A stretch of 64,000 bases of DNA from Microbacterium barkeri. Its GTDB lineage: Bacteria; Actinomycetota; Actinomycetes; Actinomycetales; Microbacteriaceae. The position numbers and the translations under genes were made by a program. The first letter of the stretch is position 1, and each line of letters begins with the position of its first letter. Shown in pieces: positions 47,741 through 58,761 of this stretch. Under the pieces are notes generated by a model. That model made no database searches. It was not told the DNA's origin and saw only the letters and a list, made by a program, of their open reading frames with translations. The stretch lies in NCBI RefSeq assembly GCF_027921765.1, contig NZ_BSEJ01000011.1, forward strand, positions 62,001-126,000, read 5' to 3'.

Positions 47741-48874
47741 TCAGTTTCGCGGAACGGCCGCGAGATGCTGCGCGGCGATGTCGCGGCCGATCGCGCGCAG
47801 GTGGATGGCGGCGTCGCGGATGCTCGCCGCCGCGTCGACGGCGCGGTCGCTCGTCGCGTAGCACGCGGCGAACCCCGCCTCCCGCCAGCGCTCCTCGCCG
47901 AGGAGCGACCGGCCGCACACGGCGACGGCGGGCACCCCCGCGGCCGCCGCCGTGCGCGCGACGCCCAGCGGCGTCTTCCCCCCGAGGCTCTGCTCGTCGA
48001 GCGAGCCCTCACCCGTCACGACGAGGTCCGCCCCCCGCAGACGGTCGGCGAGACGGGTGAGGTCGAGCACGACGTCGACGCCCGCACGGCGTCGAGCGCG
48101 CAGCGCCGCGAGAGCGCCGAAGCCGACGCCGCCGGCCGCGCCCGCACCGGGCAGGTCGCGGGCAGCGACGCCCGATGCGGCCTCGAGGGCGTCGGCGAAC
48201 ACCGCGAGCGCGGCGTCGAGGGTCTCGACGTCGGCGGGCGATGCGCCCTTCTGCGGCCCGAAGACGCGCGCCGCACCGCGCGCCCCGAGCAGCGGATGGT
48301 CGACATCGCTCGCGAGGACGACCTCCGCGCCGACGAGCCGGGGATCGAGCCCCGACAGGTCGACGCGGCGGACGCGCGCGAGCGCTGCACCGCCATCCGG
48401 CACCTCGCGCCCCTCCTCGTCGAGGAGGCGCGCACCGAGGGCCGCGAGCATGCCCGCTCCCCCGTCGGTGGAGGCCGATCCCCCGACCGCGAGCACGAGC
48501 CGGCGTGCACCGCGGCCGAGGGCGGCCCGGATCAGGTCGCCCGTGCCGCGCGACGACGCCCTCAGCGCGTCGCGCTCGGCATCGGGCACGAGCTCGAGGC
48601 CCGAGGCCGTCGCCATCTCGATGACGGCGAGGTCGTCGCGCTGCGCCCACGTCGCCGCGACCGGGTCGCCGAGGGGCCCGGACGCGACCGCCCCGTGCCG
48701 GGCGAACCCGTTGGCGACCGCCGCGTCCACCGTGCCCTCGCCGCCGTCGGCGACCGGCGCGAGGTCGATCTCCGCGTCGGGGAGCTCGTCGCGCAGGCCG
48801 TCGGCGACGGCCTGCGCGACCTGCTCCGCGCTGAGCGACCCCTTGAACTTGTCGGGGGCGATGACGATGCGCAC
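47741..48874 (-). CDS. glxK: glycerate 2-kinase (GlxK/GarK type)
   Basis: 377 aa. MRIVIAPDKFKGSLSAEQVA is the family N-terminus; PVADGGEGTVDA, VLAVGGSASTDGGAGML, FGPQKGA and VTGEGSLDEQSLGGKTPLGV are family motifs. Phosphorylates glycerate made from tartronate semialdehyde, delivering it to glycolysis. Between gcl and allB in the same direction. Confidence 0.93.
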   Translation of the reverse strand: MRIVIAPDKFKGSLSAEQVAQAVADGLRDELPDAEIDLAPVADGGEGTVDAAVANGFARHGAVASGPLGDPVAATWAQRDDLAVIEMATASGLELVPDAERDALRASSRGTGDLIRAALGRGARRLVLAVGGSASTDGGAGMLAALGARLLDEEGREVPDGGAALARVRRVDLSGLDPRLVGAEVVLASDVDHPLLGARGAARVFGPQKGASPADVETLDAALAVFADALEAASGVAARDLPGAGAAGGVGFGALAALRARRRAGVDVVLDLTRLADRLRGADLVVTGEGSLDEQSLGGKTPLGVARTAAAAGVPAVAVCGRSLLGEERWREAGFAACYATSDRAVDAAASIRDAAIHLRAIGRDIAAQHLAAVPRN

Positions 48875-48896
48875 GCGCGTCCTCCGGGCGTCCTGC

Positions 48897-50693
48897 TCAG
48901 GCCGTGACGGCGGCCGGACGCAGCGGGATGGTCGCGGTCGGCGCGTCCTCGGGGCCCTCGGCGAGGTCCTCGAACTCGTTGATCGCGTCGATGCCCGCTG
49001 CGCCCATCGAGATGTTGGTGACGCGCTCGAGGATGACCTCGACCACGACCGGCACCTGGTGCTCCTCCATGAGCTTCTTCGCCTGCTCGAACGCGCCCGC
49101 GAGGTCGCCCGCCTCGCGCACGCGGATCGCCTTGCAGCCGAGGCCCTCGGCCACCTTGACGTGGTCCACGCCGTAGCCCTCGGTCTCGGGGCTGTTGACG
49201 TTGTCGAACGCGAGCGACACGTGGTAGTCCATGTCGAACGCGCGCTGCGCCTGGCGGATGAGGCCCAGGTAGGAGTTGTTCACGAGCACGTGGATGTAGG
49301 GCAGCTTGAACTGCGCGCCCACCGCGAGCTCCTCGATGAGGAACTGGAAGTCGTAGTCGCCCGACAGCGCGACGACGGTCTTCGTCGGGTCGGCGGTCAC
49401 GACGCCGAGCGCCGCGGGCAGCGTCCAGCCGAGGGGTCCGGCCTGACCGCAGTTGATCCAGTGGCGCGGGCGGTACACGTGGAGCAGCTGCGCGCCGGCG
49501 ATCTGCGACAGGCCGATCGTCGAGACGTAGCGGACGTCGCGGCCGAACGCGGCGTTCATCTCCTGGTACACGCGCTGCGGCTTGATCGGCACGTTGTCGA
49601 AGTGCGTCTTGCGCTGCAGCGTCGCCTTGCGCTCCTGCGTCTCGGCGACCCAGGCCGACCGGTCGCGGAGCGACCCGGCCGCCTTGCGCTCGCGGACGAG
49701 CTCGAGCAGTCCGCGGATCGCGGCACCCGCGTCCGACACGATGCCGAGGTCGGGCGCGAACACGCGGCCGATCTGCGTGGGCTCGATGTCGATGTGGACG
49801 AAGCGGCGGCCCGCACGGTAGACGTCGAGGGCACCCGTGTGGCGGTTCGCCCAGCGGTTGCCGATGCCGATCACGGCGTCGGAGGCGAGCAGGTTCTCGT
49901 TGCCGTAGCGGTGCTGGGTCTGCAGGCCCACCATCCCCGCGTGCAGGGCGTGGTCGTCGGGGATGACGCCCCAGCCCATGAGGGTCGGGATGACGGGAAG
50001 GCCGAGCTCCTCGGCGAGCGCGACGAAGTCGTCCGACGCGTCGGCGCTGATGATGCCGCCGCCCGCGACGAGCACGGGCCTCTCGGACGACTCGATGAGG
50101 TCGAGCACGGCTTCGAGCTGGCCGCGGGTGGCCTCGGGGCGCGCGATCGGCAGCGGCTCGTACAGGTCGATGTCGAACTCGATCTCGGTGAGCTGCACGT
50201 CGATCGGGAGGTCGATGAGCACGGGGCCGGGACGGCCCGAGCGCATGAGGTGGAACGCCTGCTGGAAGACGCCGGGCACCTGGCCGGCCTCGAGCACGGT
50301 CTTCGCCATCTTCGTCACGGGAGCCGCGATCGAGGCGATGTCGACCGCCTGGAAGTCCTCCTTGTCGAGCTTGGCGACCGGCGCCTGACCCGTGATGCAG
50401 AGGATCGGGATGGAGTCGGCGGATGCCGAGTACAGGCCCGTGATCATGTCGGTGCCGGCGGGGCCCGACGTTCCGATGCAGATGCCGATGTTGCCCGGCT
50501 CGGCACGGGTGTACCCCTCGGCCATGTGGCTCGCCGCCTCGACGTGGCGGGCGAGCACGTGGCGGATGCCGCCGTGGGCGCGCATGGCGGAGTAGAAGGG
50601 GTTGATGGCGGCACCCGGCAGGCCGAAGGCCTGCGTGGCGCCCTCCTTCTCGAGGATGAGCACTGCCGCGTCCACGGCGCGCATCTTGGTCAT
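48897..50693 (-). CDS. gcl: glyoxylate carboligase
   Basis: 598 aa ThDP enzyme joining two glyoxylates to tartronate semialdehyde plus CO2. It starts [34 protein letters not shown] (Val replaces the usual catalytic Glu at the ThDP N4' contact in Gcl, seen here as [17 protein letters not shown]), [20 protein letters not shown]; the C-terminal ThDP motif is [12 protein letters not shown]...VNNSYLG. Upstream of glxK. Confidence 0.95.
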   Translation of the reverse strand: MTKMRAVDAAVLILEKEGATQAFGLPGAAINPFYSAMRAHGGIRHVLARHVEAASHMAEGYTRAEPGNIGICIGTSGPAGTDMITGLYSASADSIPILCITGQAPVAKLDKEDFQAVDIASIAAPVTKMAKTVLEAGQVPGVFQQAFHLMRSGRPGPVLIDLPIDVQLTEIEFDIDLYEPLPIARPEATRGQLEAVLDLIESSERPVLVAGGGIISADASDDFVALAEELGLPVIPTLMGWGVIPDDHALHAGMVGLQTQHRYGNENLLASDAVIGIGNRWANRHTGALDVYRAGRRFVHIDIEPTQIGRVFAPDLGIVSDAGAAIRGLLELVRERKAAGSLRDRSAWVAETQERKATLQRKTHFDNVPIKPQRVYQEMNAAFGRDVRYVSTIGLSQIAGAQLLHVYRPRHWINCGQAGPLGWTLPAALGVVTADPTKTVVALSGDYDFQFLIEELAVGAQFKLPYIHVLVNNSYLGLIRQAQRAFDMDYHVSLAFDNVNSPETEGYGVDHVKVAEGLGCKAIRVREAGDLAGAFEQAKKLMEEHQVPVVVEVILERVTNISMGAAGIDAINEFEDLAEGPEDAPTATIPLRPAAVTA

Positions 50694-50761
50694 GATGGTC
50701 TCCTGATGGTCTTGTCGCCGCGGGGGCCGAGGCCGCTTCCGCTGCGGGAGGTGGGGTGGGG

Positions 50762-51649
50762 CTACGCCTTGCTCGCGCGGCCGGAGAGCTCCTCGACGAG
50801 GAGGAGGAGGCCCGAGTGGTCGAGCGACCCGTAGCCCTTCTGACGAGCGGCGCCCATGAGCTGGGCGGTGAGGGCGCCGAGCGGGATGTGGACGCCGGCT
50901 TCACGGGCGGCGCTCGTGACGATGCCCATGTCCTTGTGGTGGAGGTCGATGCGGAAGCCCGGCTCGAACTCGCGCTTGATCATCGACGCGGCCTTGCGAT
51001 CGAGGATCCGGTTGCCGGCGAGTCCGCCTGCGAGCACCTCGACGGCGCTCGTCGTGTCGACGCCGTACGCCTCGAGGAAGACGAGGGCCTCGGCGACGAG
51101 CTCGATCGTGCCGGCGACGATGAGCTGGTTGGCCGCCTTGACCGTCTGGCCCGAGCCGGCGGGACCGACGCGGACGATCGTCTTGCCGACCGCCTCGAGC
51201 ACGGGGCGGACCTCCTCGACGACGGCCTCGTCGCCGCCGATCATGATCGAGAGCACGCCCTCGATCGCCCCGGCCTCTCCGCCGGACACGGGCGCGTCGA
51301 GCGCGCGCAGGCCGGCCTCGGCGGCGGCCTCCGCGAGTCGCGCCGAGACGTCGGGCCGGATGCTCGAGAAGTCGATCCAGACGGCGCCCTTCTGCGCGTG
51401 GGCGAACACGCCCTCCGAGCCGCCTACGACGGCCTCGACGTCGGCCGAGTCGGGCACCATCGTGGCGACGATGTCGGCGCCGGCGACGGCCTCCGCGATC
51501 GACGCGGCACCGGTGCCGCCCGCCTCGACGAGTGCGTCGACGGCGCCCCGGCTGCGGTTGAAGCCCACGACGTCGTGGCCGGCCGAGATGAGGTTCTTCG
51601 CCATGGGGAGGCCCATGATGCCGAGTCCGATGAACGCGATCCTGGTCAT
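50762..51649 (-). CDS. glxR: 2-hydroxy-3-oxopropionate (tartronate semialdehyde) reductase
   Basis: 295 aa beta-hydroxyacid dehydrogenase. N-terminal [23 protein letters not shown]-binding motif, substrate motif [20 protein letters not shown], and the catalytic lysine in [30 protein letters not shown] follows. Reduces tartronate semialdehyde to glycerate. In the gcl-glxR-hyi run. Confidence 0.94.
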   Translation of the reverse strand: MTRIAFIGLGIMGLPMAKNLISAGHDVVGFNRSRGAVDALVEAGGTGAASIAEAVAGADIVATMVPDSADVEAVVGGSEGVFAHAQKGAVWIDFSSIRPDVSARLAEAAAEAGLRALDAPVSGGEAGAIEGVLSIMIGGDEAVVEEVRPVLEAVGKTIVRVGPAGSGQTVKAANQLIVAGTIELVAEALVFLEAYGVDTTSAVEVLAGGLAGNRILDRKAASMIKREFEPGFRIDLHHKDMGIVTSAAREAGVHIPLGALTAQLMGAARQKGYGSLDHSGLLLLVEELSGRASKA

Positions 51650-51686
51650 GATCTGCCTTTCCGAGATGTCTGTGCGGGGGAAGCGG

Positions 51687-52481
51687 TCAGCTGCGGGCGG
51701 CCGCGGCGTCGAGCCAGGCGAACGGGGCGTCGCCCGTGGCCTTGTACTCGAGCCCGATCGGGCCGTCGTAGCCGAGCTCGCGGCTGCGGTCGATCCACTG
51801 CTGCAGGGGCAGGTCGCCCGTGCCGGGCTCGCCGCGCCCGGGGGCGTCGGCGATCTGGATGTGGCCGAAGCGCGCCGCGTGCGCCTCGATCACCGCAGCG
51901 ACGTCGTCGCCGTTGACCGCGAGGTGGTAGAAGTCGGCGAGCAGGCGCACCTCGCCGGCGCTCGCCGGGACGCGGGCGATCACGTCGAGCGCGTCCTGCG
52001 CCGTGCGCAGCGGGTAGCGGTCGGCGCCCGAGACGGGCTCGAGCAGCACCGTGCCGCCGATGCGGGCGACGGCGGTCGCCGCGGCGGCGAGGTTCTCGGC
52101 GCCGAGCGCGTCCTGCTCCTCGGGCGTCGCGTCGTCCTGGCGGAGGCCGTACAGCGCATTGAAGGCGCGCGTGCCGAGACGCTCGCCGATGCGGGTCACG
52201 ACGTCGAGGTTGTCGCGGAACTCCTGCGAGCGCGCGGGCCACGAGACGAGGCCGCGGTCGCCGGCGGGCATGTCGCCCACGAAGAAGTTGAGCCCCGTGA
52301 GCTGCACGCCGGCGTCCTCGATCGCGCGGACGAAGGCGTCGACCTCGTCCTGCGCGGGCACGGCCTCGGCGAACGGCCACCAGAACTCGACGGCGTCGAA
52401 GCCCGCGGCCTTCGCGGCGGCAGGGCGCTCGGCGATCGGCAGCTCGGTGAGGAGGATCGAGCAGTTCACCGTGTACGTCAT
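51687..52481 (-). CDS. hyi: hydroxypyruvate isomerase
   Basis: 264 aa TIM-barrel enzyme of the Hyi/OtnI group. MTYTVNCSILLTELPIAERP, AAKAAGFDAVEFWWPF, metal-binding Glu in VLLEPVSGADRYPL, ADFYHLAVNGDDV and HIQIADAPGRGEPGTGDLP, GLEYKATGDAP. Interconverts hydroxypyruvate and tartronate semialdehyde. AT-rich DNA upstream (52490-52545) probably carries the operon promoter. Confidence 0.92.
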   Translation of the reverse strand: MTYTVNCSILLTELPIAERPAAAKAAGFDAVEFWWPFAEAVPAQDEVDAFVRAIEDAGVQLTGLNFFVGDMPAGDRGLVSWPARSQEFRDNLDVVTRIGERLGTRAFNALYGLRQDDATPEEQDALGAENLAAAATAVARIGGTVLLEPVSGADRYPLRTAQDALDVIARVPASAGEVRLLADFYHLAVNGDDVAAVIEAHAARFGHIQIADAPGRGEPGTGDLPLQQWIDRSRELGYDGPIGLEYKATGDAPFAWLDAAAARS

Positions 52482-52489
52482 CGGACCGG

Positions 52490-52545
52490 CCTTTCTAGTT
52501 TCATAATCCGGAAGATTAGTTCTGATATGTGAAATCTACCGGATG
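52490..52545 (-). promoter_or_regulatory. AT-rich promoter/operator region of the gcl operon
   Basis: An unusually AT-rich island in GC-rich DNA, with ATCCGG and CCGGAT as distant arms. It is the likely control region of hyi-glxR-gcl-glxK-allB, possibly for the IclR protein at 57938. No exact operator is claimed. Confidence 0.4.
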
Positions 52546-52638
52546 GTCCCGGCGCACGTCAACCCGCAGTCGCCGGCGTCCGGACACAACGATGGCCGGG
52601 AACCGCCCCAACGAGGTCCCCGGCCATCGCGCCGCGAG

Positions 52639-53466
52639 TCAGAGGGTGATCTGACGGTTCACGTCCTTGTAGAGCAGGTACCGGAACACCCCGGGACCGC
52701 CCGCGTAGCAGGCCTGCGGGCAGAACGCCCGCAGGGAGAAGTAGTCGCCCGGCTGCAGCTCGACCCAGTCGTCGTTGAGCCGGTAGACCGCGTTGCCCTC
52801 GAGGACGAAGATGCCGTGCTCCATGACGTGCGTCTCGAGGAACGGGATCTTCGCACCGGGCTCGAACGTCACGACCGTGATGTGGAAGTCGTAGGCGAGG
52901 TCCTCGACGTCGAACAGCCGCGTCGTCCGCCAGGCGCCGTCCGTGCCGGGCATCGGCGCCGGCTCGATCTGCTGCTCGTTCCCCGCGAACGCGCGGGGCT
53001 CGAGTCCCTCGACGCGCTCGTAGCGCTTGCGGAACCAGTGGAATTGGGCCGTCTGGCCGCCGTCGTTGCGCAGCGACCAGCGCGCGGCCGGGGGGATGTA
53101 CGCGAAGCCGCCCGGCGTGAGCTCGTGGCGCTCGCCGTCGATCTCGACCGACACCGACCCGGTGAGGACGAAGACGAAGCCCTCGACCTCGGCCTGGGGC
53201 TCGGGCCCGTCGGACCCTCCACCGGGCTCGACCTCGAGCACGAGCTGCGCGAAGGTCGTCGCACCCGATGCGACGGGGCGGTTGAGGATCCAGGCGCGGG
53301 TGCCGCGCCATTCGGGCAGCACGCTCGCGACGATGTCGCGCATGACGCTGCGCGGGATGACGGTGTACGCCTCCGTGACGATCGCGGCCGACCCGAGGGA
53401 GTCGGTCTGCGGCGGCAGTGTCGGGTCGATCGTCGCGTAGTCGTAGGTGGGGGTGGTGATGGGCAT
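52639..53466 (-). CDS. allE: (S)-ureidoglycine aminohydrolase
   Basis: 275 aa bicupin. RAWILNRPVASGATTFAQLV, GFVFVLTGSVSVEIDGERHE, GGFAYIPPAARWSLRN (cupin 1), and PFLETHVMEHGIFVLEGNAV, LQPGDYFSLRAFCPQACYAG (cupin 2, metal ligands E-x-H-x5-H). Releases ammonia from ureidoglycine in allantoate breakdown. It starts the segment between aldolase-like and hyi genes. Confidence 0.9.
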   Translation of the reverse strand: MPITTPTYDYATIDPTLPPQTDSLGSAAIVTEAYTVIPRSVMRDIVASVLPEWRGTRAWILNRPVASGATTFAQLVLEVEPGGGSDGPEPQAEVEGFVFVLTGSVSVEIDGERHELTPGGFAYIPPAARWSLRNDGGQTAQFHWFRKRYERVEGLEPRAFAGNEQQIEPAPMPGTDGAWRTTRLFDVEDLAYDFHITVVTFEPGAKIPFLETHVMEHGIFVLEGNAVYRLNDDWVELQPGDYFSLRAFCPQACYAGGPGVFRYLLYKDVNRQITL

Positions 53467-53475
53467 GGGGTCCTC

Positions 53476-54749
53476 TCAGGCGCGGCGGGGGTGGGCCAGG
53501 GCGACGAGCGCCTGCTCGTCGATGCCCACGCGCTCGCGCAGCTCTTCGGAAGTGACGGCTCCGGACTGGACGCCGCGGACGAGGAATCCGGCGAGCGCTC
53601 GCGCGGTCGCGGGCTCGTCGAGGAAGCCGCCCGAGTTCTGCTCGACGTAGTCGCGCAGACGCGTGGCGACGCCGCCCAGGCCGTCGCGGAAGAACGCGTA
53701 GCTGGCGATGAAGCGGCTCGGCAGGTGCGCGGGATGCAGATCCCACCCCTGGTAGTACGCGCGCTCGAGCGAGCGGCGGACGAGCCGCGCGTGCAGACGC
53801 CACGCGTCGCGCACGCGCTCGGGGTCGCCCGTCGGCACGACGTTCGTCGAGCCGTCGCTGAGGCGGACGCCCGTGCCGGCCACCGCGACCTGCATCACGG
53901 CCTTCGCGTGATCCGCTGCCGGATGCTCCATCGACTGGTACGCCGCGGAGACCCCGAGCGATGCGGAGTAGTCGTACGTGCCGTAGTGGAGGCCGGTGAT
54001 CCTCCCCTTGCCGGCGTGGATCAGGGTCGCGACGGGCGCGGTGCCGTCGGCGGCGAGGATGAGCTGCGGGGTCTCCACCTGCACCTCGAATCCGAGGCGG
54101 CCGGGGACGAGCCCCAGGCGCTCCTCGATGCGCTCGAGGAGCGAGACCATCGTGCGCACCTGGTCGACCGTCGTCACCTTGGGCAGCGTGAGGACGAGCC
54201 CCTCGGGGAGCTCGCCGCGCGCCGCGAGGGTCGTCAGGAACAGGTCGAGCGTGCGGATGCCGCGGCGCCGCGTCGGGGCCTCGAAGCACTTGAAGCGGAT
54301 GCCCGCGAACGGCGGCGCCGTGCCGGCAGCGACGTCCTCGGCGAGCGCCTCCGCCGCGGCGACCACGGCGGCGTCCTCCTGCTCGTCGCCGCGGTCACCG
54401 AAGCCGTCCTCGAAGTCGATCCGGAGATCCTCGATCGGCTCGGTGCGCAGCTTCGCCGAGACGCGCTCGACGATGACCTCGGCCTCCGCGTCTCCGACGA
54501 GGTCGGACACGACGGCGCGGAGCCCTCCAGAGGCCTCGACGGCGTCGAGCGCCGCGGCACCCCACTCCCCCGCGACCCCGGGCCGGTAGAGGTGGCCGGG
54601 GACGTAGACGGTGTGGATCGGCTGACGCGCGCCCGTGTCGCCGGGATAGCTCTCGACGAGCAGCCGATCGGTCTCGGCGAGCGCGGCGTCGGCCTCGGCG
54701 TAGTCCGACTCGCCGAGCGATCCGGCCACCTCGACCGCACGAGCGGCCG

Positions 54750-54753
<4 letters not shown>
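53476..54753 (-). CDS. aldolase/citrate-lyase-like protein (DUF6986)
   Basis: 425 aa with a CitE/HpcH-like TIM barrel: LRIDFEDGFGDRGDEQEDAA, FAGIRFKCFEAPTRRRGIRT, LVLTLPKVTTVDQVRTMVSL, FEVQVETPQLILAADGTAPV, TGLHYGTYDYSASLGVS (acidic metal site), and HPAHLPSRFIASYAFFRDG. The ATG overlaps the malate synthase stop by 4 bp, so both are one translational unit. It may act on a malyl-CoA-like or oxaloacetate-like substrate; unproven. Confidence 0.82.
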
Positions 54754-56351
<1,598 letters not shown>

Positions 56352-56366
56352 GATGGTGCTCCTCTC

Positions 56367-57791
56367 CTAGTGCGCCGCGGCGGCGACGGCCTCGTGTGCG
56401 CGCTCGCGGTCGCGCTCGGCGACGGCGACGATGGCGTCGGCCACGTCGCGCGCGACGTCGCGGTCGAACACGCTGGGGATGATGTAGCTCTCGTTGAGCT
56501 CCTCGTCGGTGACGTTGCGGCTGATGGCCTCCGCCGCCGCGACGAGCATCTCGGTCGTCACGTCGTTGACGCCCGCGTCGAGCAGCCCGCGGAACACGCC
56601 GGGGAACGCGAGCACGTTGTTGATCTGGTTCGGGTAGTCGCTGCGGCCCGTGGCGACCACGGCCGCGTGCCGTCCGGCGATGACCGGATCGATCTCCGGG
56701 TCCGGGTTGGCGAGGGCGAAGACGATCGAGCGCGGCGCCATCGTCGCGACGGCCTCCTCGGTGAGCACATCCGGCGCGCTGACGCCGATGAAGACGTCGG
56801 CGCCGGCGACCGCCTCGGTGAGCGAGCCGGTGAGACCCTGCTGGTTCGTGTTCTCGGCGATCCACCGGCGGTGCTCGTCGGCGTACTCCTCGCCGCGCGA
56901 GATGACGCCCGAGCGGCCGGCCGCCACGATGCGGCGCACGCCGGCGGCGAGGAGGAGCTGGATGATCGCGTGGCCGGCGGCGCCGACACCGGAGACGACG
57001 ACCTCGATGTCCTCGATGCGCTTGTCGACGACGCGGAGCGCATTGTTGAGCGCGGCGAGCACGACGATCGCCGTGCCGTGCTGGTCGTCGTGGAAGACGG
57101 GGATGTCGAGCTCCTCGCGCAGGCGGGCCTCGATCTCGAAGCACCGGGGAGCGGCGATGTCCTCGAGGTTCACGCCGCCGTAGACGGGGGCGATCGCCTT
57201 GACGATCTTGACGATCTCGTCGGTGTCCTGCGTGTCGATGCACACGGGCCAGGCGTCGACGTCGGCGAACTGCTTGAACAGGGCCGCCTTGCCCTCCATG
57301 ACCGGCAGCGCCGCCGAGGGGCCGATGTTGCCCAGGCCGAGCACCGCCGATCCGTCGGTGACGACCGCGATCGTGTTGCGCTTGACCGTGAGGTTGCGGG
57401 CGAGCTTCTCGTCATCGGCGATGGCGAGGCAGACGCGCGCGACACCCGGCGTGTAGGCGCGGGACAGGTCGTCGCGGTTGCGCAGCTCGACCTTGGGCAC
57501 GACCTCGAGCTTGCCGCCCAGGTGGATGAGGAACGTGCGGTCGCTCACGTGCTCGACCGCGACGCCCTCGATCGCGCGGATCGCGTCGGCGACCTGGTCG
57601 GCGTGATCGGGCGACGAGGTGTTGGCGGTCACGTCGACGACCATGCGGTCGGCGTGCGACTCGACGACATCGAGCGCGGTCACCTGAGCTCCCGCGGCGC
57701 CGACCGCGGCGGCGAGCTCGCTCGTGACCTGGTAGCTCGAGGGCGCCTGGACGCGGACGGTGATCGAATACCCGGGGCTCGGGTTGGCCAT
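56367..57791 (-). CDS. malic enzyme with N-terminal ACT-like domain
   Basis: 474 aa. Residues 1-85 form an ACT-like regulatory domain (YSITVRVQAPSSYQVTSELA, GVAVEHVSDRTFLIHLGGK). The catalytic part has SRAYTPGVARVCLAI, VTDGSAVLGLGNIGPSAALP, MEGKAALFKQFADVDAWPV, FHDDQHGTAIVVLAALNNAL and FIGVSAPDVLTEEAV. Decarboxylates malate to pyruvate; the cofactor cannot be fixed. Completes malate-to-pyruvate downstream of malate synthase. Faces the IclR gene divergently. Confidence 0.93.
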   Translation of the reverse strand: MANPSPGYSITVRVQAPSSYQVTSELAAAVGAAGAQVTALDVVESHADRMVVDVTANTSSPDHADQVADAIRAIEGVAVEHVSDRTFLIHLGGKLEVVPKVELRNRDDLSRAYTPGVARVCLAIADDEKLARNLTVKRNTIAVVTDGSAVLGLGNIGPSAALPVMEGKAALFKQFADVDAWPVCIDTQDTDEIVKIVKAIAPVYGGVNLEDIAAPRCFEIEARLREELDIPVFHDDQHGTAIVVLAALNNALRVVDKRIEDIEVVVSGVGAAGHAIIQLLLAAGVRRIVAAGRSGVISRGEEYADEHRRWIAENTNQQGLTGSLTEAVAGADVFIGVSAPDVLTEEAVATMAPRSIVFALANPDPEIDPVIAGRHAAVVATGRSDYPNQINNVLAFPGVFRGLLDAGVNDVTTEMLVAAAEAISRNVTDEELNESYIIPSVFDRDVARDVADAIVAVAERDRERAHEAVAAAAH

Positions 57792-57856
57792 AGGATCCTC
57801 CTTGATCGGCGGGGCCCGCACGTCGATTGTGCGGACTCGGAGACGAGAGCCGTTTT

Positions 57857-57869
57857 TCCACGAAGTGGA
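57857..57869. promoter_or_regulatory. candidate IclR operator
   Basis: TCCAC-GAA-GTGGA is a dyad in the 146-bp divergent spacer between malic enzyme and the IclR gene; a related TTGTGGAATGATTG lies near 57884. Suits AllR/IclR autoregulation. Confidence 0.55.
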
Positions 57870-57937
57870 GTTTTGCTTCTGCCTTGTGGAATGATTGTAG
57901 AACGAAGTGCGGACCGGCCGCAACTGGAGGAGATCCC

Positions 57938-58696
57938 ATGACCGAACGCACCACAGGCGGCGTGCAGTCCGTCGAGCGCGCCTTCGAGCTGCTCGACCTC
58001 ATGGCGGACGCGGGCGGCACGCAGACGCTGTCGGAGCTCGCGAACCGCACGGAGCTGCCGCCGCCGACCATCCACCGCCTCCTGCGCACGCTCGTGGGGC
58101 GCGGGTACGTCCGCCAGCTGCCCAACCGTCGCTACGCGCTCGGGCCCCGCCTCATCCGCCTCGGCGACGGCGCCAACCGCCAGCTCGGGCAGATCGCGGA
58201 GCCGTACCTCGCCGACCTCGTCGGCCGGCTGCAGGAGACCGCCAACCTCGCGGTGCTCGACGGCGACATGGTCCTGTACGTCGCGCAGGTGCCGTCGCCG
58301 CACTCGGTTCGGATGTTCACCGAGATCGGGCGACGCGCCCACACGCACGACACGGGCGTCGGCAAGGCGATCCTGTCGCAGCTCGACGAGCCGACCGTGC
58401 GGTCGATCGTGTCGCGGGTCGGGATGCCCCGCGCGACCGAGCACAGCATCGGCGACCCCGAGGAGCTCGTCTCGCACCTGTCGCTCATCCGCGAGCGCGG
58501 CTACTCGATCGACGACAACGAGCAGGAGATCGGCGTGCGCTGCTACGCCGTGCCGATCCCGGACGCCCCCACGCCGACGGCCGTCTCGGTCTCCGGCCCG
58601 CAGACCCGGGTCGACGAGGCGTTCGGCGAGCGCGCCGTGCCGCTCCTCCTCGAGGCCGCGGAGGCCATCAGCCGGGAGATGAACCGCACGGTCTGA
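57938..58696 (+). CDS. IclR-family regulator (AllR-like)
   Basis: 252 aa. HTH in residues 10-75: QSVERAFELLDLMADAGG, QTLSELANRTELPPPTIHRL, LRTLVGRGYVRQLPNRRYAL. Effector domain: LQETANLAVLDGDMVLYVAQ, RAHTHDTGVGKAILSQLDEP and RGYSIDDNEQEIGVRCYAVP; Cys in GVRCYAVP is the conserved IclR position. GGAGGAGATCCC precedes the ATG. Placed to control the glyoxylate/allantoin genes, with glyoxylate or allantoin as likely effector. Confidence 0.92.
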   Translation: MTERTTGGVQSVERAFELLDLMADAGGTQTLSELANRTELPPPTIHRLLRTLVGRGYVRQLPNRRYALGPRLIRLGDGANRQLGQIAEPYLADLVGRLQETANLAVLDGDMVLYVAQVPSPHSVRMFTEIGRRAHTHDTGVGKAILSQLDEPTVRSIVSRVGMPRATEHSIGDPEELVSHLSLIRERGYSIDDNEQEIGVRCYAVPIPDAPTPTAVSVSGPQTRVDEAFGERAVPLLLEAAEAISREMNRTV

Positions 58697-58703
58697 CGCC
58701 GCG

Positions 58704-58754
58704 CACACGGAAGCGGGGTCGGGCGTCCTGGACGCCCGACCCCGCTTCCGTGTG
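58704..58754. terminator. bidirectional terminator
   Basis: Perfect 24-bp arms beginning CACACGGAAGCGGGGTCGGG with a 3-nt loop, between convergent IclR and aceE genes. Confidence 0.9.
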
Positions 58755-58761
58755 CCGACGG